A DNA stretch of 64,000 nt from Sinorhizobium medicae. GTDB taxonomy: Bacteria; Pseudomonadota; Alphaproteobacteria; Rhizobiales; Rhizobiaceae. Each line of letters begins with the position of its first letter. Position 1 is the first letter of the stretch. The notes under the pieces were generated by a model, which was not told where the DNA came from, made no database searches, and worked only from the letters and a program-made list of their open reading frames with translations. The stretch is taken from NCBI RefSeq assembly GCF_007827695.1, contig NZ_VITA01000012.1, positions 124,001-188,000 on the forward strand. Reading direction: 5' to 3'. This document shows, piece after piece, positions 57,718 to 64,000 of the stretch. The translations under genes were made by a program, and so were the position numbers.

Positions 57718-58638
57718 ATGGATCTTTCTCGCTTGCGTGCTCTACGGGAATTGTCGATCCGCAAGACCATGGCGGCGGTAGCCGAGGCGCTCTACGTCTC
57801 GCCATCGGCTGTTTCGCAGCAGATCGCCCTGCTCGAACAGGAGGTCGGTATCGACCTGATCGAGCGCCGCGGCCGCGGCGTCGAACTGACGCCCGCCGGA
57901 AAGCAGCTCGTCGAACGGGCAGAGCGAATCCTGATAGAACTGGAGTCGGCGCGAGCCGATATTGCGGAGTTGAAGAAGGTCATTGCGGGTGAATTGCGCG
58001 TAGCGGCCTTTCCGTCCGTAGCCGGAGCAGTCGTTGCGGGCGCAATCCATGGGCTGCATCGTCTCCATCCCCGGCTGACGGTTCAGTTCGATGAAATGGA
58101 GCCGGCCGAGAGCCTCGCCGCGCTTCGCAGCTGGCAGACGGATATCGCGATCATCGACGATCTCAATGTACCGTCCGGCGCGCTCGACCCGAACATCGAG
58201 ACGATTCCGCTCATGGAAGACGTCTTCAATGTGATGGTTTCCAGAACGCATCCCCTGGCAGAGCAATCCACGGTCATGCTGCACCAATTGCGTAACGAAC
58301 GCTGGGCTCTCGACACCGCATCCTCGACCTACAACCGCATGATCACCGATGCCTGCCAGGAGGCAGGCTTCACCCCGAACATCGTCGCCCGCTGCAAGGG
58401 CTTCGAGGTTACGATCGCGCTGATAAGGCAAGGCTATGGCATTTCTATCCTTCCGGGCCTGAGGGCAAGCTATGACCTCGAAGACGTCTGGGTATGCAAG
58501 CTTGAGCCGGAGATCCGTCGCAAGATTTCCCTCGCGTTCCGTAAAGGAGAGAAACGCAGCCCCGCCGTTCAGGCGTTCATTGCGGAAGTGAACGAACGCG
58601 TCGGCTCCCGCCGCCGCGTGCCTGCCGGAGAAAGATAA
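57718..58638 (+). CDS. LysR-family regulator of the D-amino-acid locus
   Basis: A 306-residue LysR protein. The N-terminal helix-turn-helix is LRELSIRKTMAAVAEALYVSPSAVSQQIALLEQEVG, followed by the linker helix and an effector domain starting near GELRVAAFPSVAGAVVAGAI. AGGAG lies seven bases before the ATG at 57718. It is divergent from the SHMT-like operon (135 bases between starts) and upstream of the ABC importer on its own strand, so it is well placed to control both. The effector may be the imported amino acid. Confidence 0.88.
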   Translation: MDLSRLRALRELSIRKTMAAVAEALYVSPSAVSQQIALLEQEVGIDLIERRGRGVELTPAGKQLVERAERILIELESARADIAELKKVIAGELRVAAFPSVAGAVVAGAIHGLHRLHPRLTVQFDEMEPAESLAALRSWQTDIAIIDDLNVPSGALDPNIETIPLMEDVFNVMVSRTHPLAEQSTVMLHQLRNERWALDTASSTYNRMITDACQEAGFTPNIVARCKGFEVTIALIRQGYGISILPGLRASYDLEDVWVCKLEPEIRRKISLAFRKGEKRSPAVQAFIAEVNERVGSRRRVPAGER

Positions 58639-58912
58639 CAGCCGGGACGCGCGAAGGCCCTCCCATTAAAATCAAACAGTTTTTCTAAATAGTACATAAA
58701 GAAAAATTAAGTAGACCTGAATGAACTGCCTTCCTATCGTTCCTCCTGTCGATTGATATGGGTTTGCTGCTTAAGCGAACTTAGGCCAGCGGCGGGAGCA
58801 ATCGCTACAGAACGGCAAGAGCCGCTGTTGCCCTATCACCCAATCACAACTCGGCAAGAGAGCAGGACTCTGCACCTTCGTGCGGGCCGTTCGCGATATA
58901 AAGGGGAATGCA

Positions 58913-59944
58913 ATGAAACTGATCAAGCTTCTCACGGCCGGTGTTTTTGCCGGTCTCGCCGTTACCACAGGTCAGGCGTCTGCCTCCGTCCTCGACACCG
59001 TCAAGCAGCGCGGCACACTGAACTGCGGCACCGACAACACCGCTCCCGGTTTCGGCTACCTCAATACGACCACAGGCCAGATGGAAGGGCTGGACGTAGA
59101 CTTCTGCAGGGCGGTTGCAGCGGCGGTCCTCGGCGACGCGTCCAAGGTCAAATTCGTCACCGTAACGGACAAAAGCCGCTTCGACGCCGTCCTGACGAAC
59201 CAGGTGGACGTCGTCTTCGCACACACGACCATGAAGCCGGCCCGCGAATCCTCGATCGCCATAGATTTTCTGCCGGTCAACTTCTATGACGGCACGGGTA
59301 TCATGGTGAAGACGGATTCCGAGGTGGTGCAGTTCGCCGACCTCGAAGGTGCGACGTTCTGCACGACTCAGGGTTCCGTGACCGAAACCGTGCTTACCAG
59401 CGCTTTCAAGGCCAATGGATGGCAGGGCTCCAAGGTTCTCACCTACGAAAACCTCGAAAAGCTGTTCGCCGCGCTCAACTCCGGTCGCTGCAACGCGATG
59501 AGCACAGACAAGTCCGCGCTTGCGGCCTGGGCCGGCAACTCGCCGAAGCCGTCCGATTATCTCATCCTGCCGGAAACCCTCGACAAGTCGCCCTTCGCTG
59601 GTTTCGTCGCGGCCAATGATTCCAAATGGCGCAATGCGCTGCGCTGGATCACCTACGGCCTGTTCCAGGCGGAGGAGTCCGACATCACACAGGCCAATCT
59701 CGAAGAAAAGCTGAAGAGCGACGACCCGTTCGTTCAGAAGTTTCTCGGCGTGGGAGGCGGCTACGGCAAGGACTTCGGCCTTCCGGACGATTTCGTTGCG
59801 CAGGCCATAAAGGCGATGGGCAATTACGGCGAGATTTACGCCCGCAATCTCGGTCCGGATACGAGCATGTTCCTTGACCGGAAAGGTACGCCTAACGCTC
59901 TTTGGACAGAGGGCGGCGCGATCTACTCGCCCCTCTGGAACTGA
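58913..59944 (+). CDS. Amino-acid ABC transporter binding protein, AapJ-like
   Basis: A 343-residue periplasmic binding protein. The signal peptide (MKLIKLLTAGVFAGLAVTTGQASA) is followed by the family opening SVLDTVKQRGTLNCGTDNTAPGFG, then DVDFCRAVAAAVLG, DKSRFDAVLTNQVDVV, and FYDGTGIMV. This is the AapJ/BztA group, which binds a wide range of amino acids. AAGGGGAATG precedes the ATG at 58913. About 270 bases separate it from lysR; that gap is AT-rich and should hold its promoter. The first of four transporter genes. Confidence 0.92.
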   Translation: MKLIKLLTAGVFAGLAVTTGQASASVLDTVKQRGTLNCGTDNTAPGFGYLNTTTGQMEGLDVDFCRAVAAAVLGDASKVKFVTVTDKSRFDAVLTNQVDVVFAHTTMKPARESSIAIDFLPVNFYDGTGIMVKTDSEVVQFADLEGATFCTTQGSVTETVLTSAFKANGWQGSKVLTYENLEKLFAALNSGRCNAMSTDKSALAAWAGNSPKPSDYLILPETLDKSPFAGFVAANDSKWRNALRWITYGLFQAEESDITQANLEEKLKSDDPFVQKFLGVGGGYGKDFGLPDDFVAQAIKAMGNYGEIYARNLGPDTSMFLDRKGTPNALWTEGGAIYSPLWN

Positions 59945-60013
59945 TCCTCTCTACTGACCGAGCCGAGGCGGACGACCCGCCTCGGCTCCTATCCCGGTTC
60001 CAGGTATCCCGAC

Positions 60014-61222
60014 ATGAATGTGCATCATGCGAAAGCGGCCGAACATGCGGTCGACGACGATCTCCTCTCCGCTCGCCGGCGCCGCAATCGGATCAGGTAC
60101 GGAGCCACCCAGTTTGCCGTGATCGCGGCCGCGATCACCCTGGTGGTCCTTTTTGCGCTTGCCGTGAAGGAAGGACTTGCCCGGCACGGGATCAGGTTCA
60201 GCTTCTCGTTTCTATGGGACGCCGCCGGATTCGACCTCAGCGAGGGCAAAACCTTCGTCTTCGACGGCACGTTCTGGCTGGCCTTTACGGAGTTCACCTC
60301 GGAGCGTTCGATAGCGCAGGCATTCGCCGCCGGAATCGTGAACACCACCAAGGTGGCGGTTCTCGCCATTGTTCTGAGCACCATGCTCGGAGTCCTGCTC
60401 GGTGTAAGTCGGCTCTCCACCAATTGGGTGGCTCGGAGCCTTTCCTTCTGGTGCGTCGAGTTCGTCCGCAACACGCCGCTCCTTATCCAGCTCGTCTTCT
60501 GGTACTTCGCGGTCATCCTGCATTTCCCACCTATCGCGGCCGCGGCCGAATTCTACGGCGTCGTCATCAGCCAGCAAGGCCTCTTTTTTCCGGCCCTCGT
60601 CTGGAAGGGCGAAGGTTCGCCGGTCGCCATCGCAATGGCGACTGCTTGCTGGGTCGCAATTCTCGGACTGGTCTTCGACAAGCACAGACTGGTCCGCCGG
60701 GTTTGCATGGGTGCCATAGTCGTGCTTCCTTGCCTGATGCTGCTGACCGGGATCGTGGAACTGGATTTCCCCGTGGCATCGAAGTTTCGGGCCAAAGGTG
60801 GTACAGGCATGAGCCCCGAAATGGCGGCACTGCTTCTGGCGATCGTCGTCAACAGCGCTTCCTACATTGCGGAAATCGTGCGTGGAGCGATCGATGCCTT
60901 GCCAAAGGGGCAATGGGAGGCGGCAGCCTCCCTCGGACTGAGCCGCCGCGATACCGTCCACGACATCATTCTCCCGCAGGTCTTCCGGGTCGTGCTGCCT
61001 TCCTTCGGAAACCAGTATATCAGCCTCACGAAAAACACGGCCCTCGGCATTGCGGTCGGATATCCCGAACTCTTCAACATCTACGGCACCATAGCGAACC
61101 AAACGGGCCATAGCCTCGAAGGCATCCTCATCGTCATGGCGTCCTATCTGATCCTTAGCTGGGCTATCAGCGCGACCGTCGCCTGGGCCGACCGCCGCCT
61201 GAGCAAACGCGGAGCGATGTGA
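60014..61222 (+). CDS. Amino-acid ABC permease, AapQ-like
   Basis: A 402-residue inner-membrane permease of the AapQ/BztB type. It has an extended region between its first helices and the transporter core, as in that family. Permease motifs are FVRNTPLLIQLVFWYFAVIL and the coupling loop EAAASLGLSRRDTVHDIILPQVFRVVLP, followed by SLTKNTALGIAVGYPELF. The ATG at 60014 follows the binding-protein gene by 69 bases. Its stop overlaps the next ATG by one base. Confidence 0.93.
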   Translation: MNVHHAKAAEHAVDDDLLSARRRRNRIRYGATQFAVIAAAITLVVLFALAVKEGLARHGIRFSFSFLWDAAGFDLSEGKTFVFDGTFWLAFTEFTSERSIAQAFAAGIVNTTKVAVLAIVLSTMLGVLLGVSRLSTNWVARSLSFWCVEFVRNTPLLIQLVFWYFAVILHFPPIAAAAEFYGVVISQQGLFFPALVWKGEGSPVAIAMATACWVAILGLVFDKHRLVRRVCMGAIVVLPCLMLLTGIVELDFPVASKFRAKGGTGMSPEMAALLLAIVVNSASYIAEIVRGAIDALPKGQWEAAASLGLSRRDTVHDIILPQVFRVVLPSFGNQYISLTKNTALGIAVGYPELFNIYGTIANQTGHSLEGILIVMASYLILSWAISATVAWADRRLSKRGAM

Positions 61223-62352
61223 TGATCGCCAGATTCCTGAAATGGTCGCGGCACAATCTGTTCGGCAAGCCGTTCGACATTCTGCTGTCTCTCACCGTCA
61301 TACCCGGCTTTCTCTGGCTGGCCTACCAGGTCGCGGCCTGGACGGTTACGACGGCGCGATGGGAGATCATCCCCGAGAGCCTGCGGATCCTGATGATCGG
61401 CATTTTCCCGGCCGAGCAGGCATGGCGCGCCTGGGTCGCGATCATGATCATCGCCGCCCTCCTCGGCGCGGCGCTGGGATGCGTGTTCGCCTTCAGGAAG
61501 CGCCACGCGGCTGGCTTGCTCTTGGTGCTGGCTGCCGTCATCGCGCTTACGGGTTCAAAAGACCTGACGAATGCGCTCCTTACCGCCTCGACCATTGCGA
61601 TCTTTGCGAGCGGCTGCGCGGCAATCTCGCTTATCCCCTTGCTTCGCAGAGCATTGTTGCCGGCTGGCTTCATTGCGCTGATCGCAATCTTCGCCGTCAT
61701 GTCGCCGCCCGGCGCCGGCCTTTGGGGTGGCCTGCTCCTGAGCATTCTGCTGACGCTCGTGACATCGATTGTCTCGCTTCCGGTCGGAATCCTGCTCGCC
61801 TTTGGCCGCCGCAGCCGTTTCTCGAGCATGCGGTGGATCTGTATGGGCTATATCGAGGTGATGCGGTCCGTGCCATTGATCATGGTCGTCTACTGGATCT
61901 GGATTCTGATGCCAGTCCTGGCGCCGCAATTCGGCCTCGCGGACGTCGTGCGCGGCATGATCGGCTTCACCCTGTTCTATTCCGCCTATGTGGCCGAATA
62001 TGTCCGGAGCGGCCTGCAAGCCGTTCCCCGCGAACAGACCGAGGCGGCCCGCTCGCTCGGCATGAGCGAGTTCGACATCAACCGCTCGATCGTACTGCCG
62101 CAGGCCCTTCGCGTGGCGGTGCCGCCGCTTGTCGGCAATGTGCTCGATATTTTCAATACGGCGCCGCTGGTCTTCATCATCGGCCTGACGGATTTTCTGC
62201 GCGCCGGTCAGATGATCCTGGCCAATCCCCAATATGGCGACCGGACCTATGAGGTCTACGCCTTCCTGTTTCTCACCTATTTCCTTGTCGGATCCCTGAT
62301 AACCTTCGTCGCGCGCAGGCTCGAAACGCATCTTGCACGAGGCAATCGGTGA
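61222..62352 (+). CDS. Amino-acid ABC permease, AapM-like
   Basis: A 376-residue inner-membrane permease of the AapM/BztC type. It has several N-terminal helices (about 200 residues) before the standard permease core with [20 protein letters not shown] and the coupling loop [30 protein letters not shown] chose the ATG at 61222, which overlaps the preceding TGA by one base (TGATG); a GTG at 61219 is possible. The ATPase gene follows with overlap or a 29-base gap, depending on its start. Confidence 0.92.
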   Translation: MIARFLKWSRHNLFGKPFDILLSLTVIPGFLWLAYQVAAWTVTTARWEIIPESLRILMIGIFPAEQAWRAWVAIMIIAALLGAALGCVFAFRKRHAAGLLLVLAAVIALTGSKDLTNALLTASTIAIFASGCAAISLIPLLRRALLPAGFIALIAIFAVMSPPGAGLWGGLLLSILLTLVTSIVSLPVGILLAFGRRSRFSSMRWICMGYIEVMRSVPLIMVVYWIWILMPVLAPQFGLADVVRGMIGFTLFYSAYVAEYVRSGLQAVPREQTEAARSLGMSEFDINRSIVLPQALRVAVPPLVGNVLDIFNTAPLVFIIGLTDFLRAGQMILANPQYGDRTYEVYAFLFLTYFLVGSLITFVARRLETHLARGNR

Positions 62353-62381
62353 CCGAAATGAGCCATGCTGGAGACAGTTCC

Positions 62382-63140
62382 ATGAACGCCATCATCGAAA
62401 TGAAGAACCTCAACAAGTTCTATGGAAGCCATCATGTTCTGAAGGATATCGATCTTTCCGTTTCGAGAGGCGAGGTCGTAGTGGTGGTCGGAGCAAGCGG
62501 CTCAGGAAAATCCACCCTGATCCGCTGCGTCAACGGCCTGGAAATGTACCAGAACGGCAGCCTGCTCGTGGACGGTTACCCCATGCCGGTCGAGGAGGAC
62601 CGCCGCCTGGGAGGCGAACGTGAACTCGCTGCCATCCGCAAGGGTGTCGGAATGGTGTTCCAGCAGTTCAACCTGTTTCCGCACAAGACGGTCGTGGAGA
62701 ACATCACGATTGCGCCGATGCGCGTGCACAGGAAGACCAGGCGAGAAGCCGAAGCAACTGCCCTCAAGCTTCTGGAACGCGTCGGGCTGGAGGCTCATGC
62801 GCACAAATATCCGGGCCAGTTGTCCGGGGGACAGCAGCAGCGTGTGGCAATCGCCCGCTCACTAGCCATGGAGCCGCACCTGATGCTTTTCGACGAACCG
62901 ACCTCCGCTCTCGACCCGGAAATGATCGGCGAGGTGCTCGACGTCATGCGGGAACTGGCGGCAGACGGCATGACGATGATGATCGTGACGCATGAAATGG
63001 GGTTTGCGCGCGAGGTGGCGGATCGGATCGTTTATATCGACCAAGGCAGCATCCTGGAAATTGGAAAGCCGGACGCCTTTTTCGACAATCCGGAAAACGA
63101 CCGTGCCCGCTCGTTCCTTGCCCGTGTGCTGAAGCACTGA
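62382..63140 (+). CDS. Amino-acid ABC ATPase, AapP-like
   Basis: A 252-residue ATP-binding subunit of the polar amino-acid family. Walker A is GASGSGKST, the Q-loop is FQQFNLFPH, the signature LSGGQQQR, Walker [14 protein letters not shown] and the switch [10 protein letters not shown] chose the ATG at 62382 ([15 protein letters not shown]) because GGAGA lies seven bases upstream; a GTG at 62349 overlapping the previous stop and an ATG at 62358 are alternatives that add 11 or 8 residues. It ends the importer operon; a mosaic element follows. Confidence 0.92.
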   Translation: MNAIIEMKNLNKFYGSHHVLKDIDLSVSRGEVVVVVGASGSGKSTLIRCVNGLEMYQNGSLLVDGYPMPVEEDRRLGGERELAAIRKGVGMVFQQFNLFPHKTVVENITIAPMRVHRKTRREAEATALKLLERVGLEAHAHKYPGQLSGGQQQRVAIARSLAMEPHLMLFDEPTSALDPEMIGEVLDVMRELAADGMTMMIVTHEMGFAREVADRIVYIDQGSILEIGKPDAFFDNPENDRARSFLARVLKH

Positions 63141-63169
63141 CCGCGTTTCTAGCGCTCCCGTCGGGTTGG

Positions 63170-63269
63170 GGCAATTCCAGGAAAATTTGCGTAGCGGTTT
63201 TCCGTCCGGAATTGCGGCAAAACAACCGGTTAGAGAGTATCCGCGATTCGGAGAAAGCGGAAATGCTCT
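63170..63269. repeat. RIME-like mosaic element, second copy
   Basis: 100 bp carrying AATTCCAGGAAAATTTGCG, TTTTCCGTCCGGAATTGCGG and AGAAAGCGGAAATGCTCT. It matches the element at 50249-50350 in the opposite orientation. The right terminus, ATGCTCT, supplies two bases of the stop codon of the FAD gene that ends at 63268. The left terminus is degenerate. It lies in the gap between convergent genes. Confidence 0.75.
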
Positions 63270-64000
63270 AACGAAACGCGACCGCGAAATCTGTCTCGTA
63301 GTCGTCGGCCGGAAGCCTCCCCTCCGTCAACAGCACGGCACCAAGCCTGCCGATCTCGTCGGAGCTCTTGGCAGCCTGTCCGTTGCCGCCTGTAAGCACA
63401 GCGACACGATTGCTCGCAAAGCCTATATAGGGGTAGCCGTGACGCGTGAAAGCGGTGACGCAGGGTGAATGATGCGTCGAGACCGGCCTCAGTTCCGGGA
63501 TCGTCTCTGCGAGGAGCCTGTGCATATGCGCGGCCGCTTCTGCGTTTGCGCCGCTTCGGAACCATGCCCTGACCGCCGGCTCGCTGGCAAGAATCCGATC
63601 GGTCGGATCGCCGCCGATCTTTATATAATGCTTGCCGTCGGGATAGGCGACCGGAGGCAACAGATAGTAGCTTCGCTCCTGTTCCGGCGCGGCGCCGATC
63701 AGCGACGGCATGCGCGTAAAGCGGGGGAGATCATCCGCCGCGACCTCGGCAAAGAGCACCGTACGCGCCTTCACCGTGAGATCGAGCGGACGCGGGAGCA
63801 GCGCCTCCGAAATCGAGAAGCCGCCTGCGGCGACAAGGACGCGGCCGGCGTGCAGCGAGTGCCCGCCGGCTGTCCCGACCACCACTCGATGCCGGCCGTC
63901 TTCGACCGATACGACCTCGGAACGGATCACCCGTGCGCCGGATTTTTCGGCCGCGATCGTCTGCGCGAGCACGAGCGAGCGCGGATTGATGTAGCCTGCA
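63268..64000 (-). CDS. FAD-dependent amine oxidoreductase, DAO family (5' end outside window)
   Basis: The C-terminal 243 residues of a DAO-family flavoprotein; the N-terminus with the FAD Rossmann motif lies beyond the right edge. The visible part starts AGYINPRSLVLAQTIAAEKSGA, which is the substrate-domain entry of glycine/sarcosine-oxidase-like enzymes. It then has GRVLVAAGGFSISEALLP and the C-terminal FAD segment YPYIGFASNRVAVLTGGNGQAAKSSDEIG. The stop TAG is formed with the adjacent mosaic element. The substrate may be an amino acid or an N-methylated amine. It is convergent with the importer operon. Confidence 0.85.
   Translation of the reverse strand, partial: AGYINPRSLVLAQTIAAEKSGARVIRSEVVSVEDGRHRVVVGTAGGHSLHAGRVLVAAGGFSISEALLPRPLDLTVKARTVLFAEVAADDLPRFTRMPSLIGAAPEQERSYYLLPPVAYPDGKHYIKIGGDPTDRILASEPAVRAWFRSGANAEAAAHMHRLLAETIPELRPVSTHHSPCVTAFTRHGYPYIGFASNRVAVLTGGNGQAAKSSDEIGRLGAVLLTEGRLPADDYETDFAVAFR

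Overview
The window is most likely chromosomal DNA of a Sinorhizobium/Ensifer-type alphaproteobacterium. Several features point there: a 590-residue FtsZ with a long proline/glutamine-rich tail, a complete rhizobial division and cell-wall (dcw) cluster, an aquaporin between murB and ddl, an Aap-type amino-acid ABC transporter, GC-rich coding, and small intergenic palindromes ending in AGAGCAT or AGAGCGGGATG that resemble rhizobial mosaic elements. The genus is inferred from family resemblance, not from a database search.

Layout. 1-1100: two tandem paralogues of a small secreted repeat protein; the first runs off the left edge. 1269-3808: cheW plus a chemoreceptor carrying a C-terminal NWEEF tether. 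4071-8391: a 52-residue membrane peptide, a SCO1-type copper chaperone, prmA, a candidate anti-Shine-Dalgarno sRNA on the minus strand, and an Xaa-Pro aminopeptidase. 8674-11973: a small secreted protein, the branched-chain amino-acid exporter azlCD, and panCB. 12335-22102: an accessory locus holding a VOC protein, a carbohydrate-type ABC importer, two sulfatases, an HTH-only RpiR remnant and a LysR regulator. 22156-33743: ligA, recN, bamD, lpxC, ftsZ, ftsA, ftsQ and ddl, all minus strand. 34057-36454: aqpZ and an MFS transporter, interrupting the dcw cluster. 36525-50789: murB, murC, murG, ftsW, murD, mraY, murF, murE, ftsI, ftsL, rsmH and mraZ (minus strand; transcription runs from mraZ to murB), preceded by four MraZ-type boxes. 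51227-51626: RNase P RNA. 51681-63140: a D-amino-acid and one-carbon locus. 63268 to the right edge: a truncated FAD amine oxidoreductase.

How the genes work together. The dcw block makes UDP-MurNAc-pentapeptide (MurB-F, Ddl), converts it to lipid II (MraY, MurG) and assembles the divisome (FtsL, FtsI, FtsW, FtsQ, FtsA, FtsZ). LpxC and BamD add outer-membrane functions. The 13-22 kb locus looks like uptake of a sulfated sugar-like compound followed by removal of sulfate.

The most interesting region is 51.7-63.1 kb. The gene that looks like glyA encodes an SHMT paralogue in which three near-invariant active-site residues are replaced (Tyr to Thr at residue 60, Tyr to His at 70, and the His before the PLP lysine to Thr at 234). 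As I recall it, Thr at the first site is the feature of alpha-methylserine hydroxymethyltransferase, which releases D-alanine and methylene-THF. The same strand carries folD and purU, which would turn methylene-THF into formate and free THF, then dadA, which oxidises D-alanine to pyruvate, then D-serine dehydratase. A divergent LysR gene and a four-gene amino-acid ABC importer complete the set. I propose a catabolic system for alpha-methylserine or a related alpha-branched hydroxy-amino acid. This is an inference from motifs and gene order.
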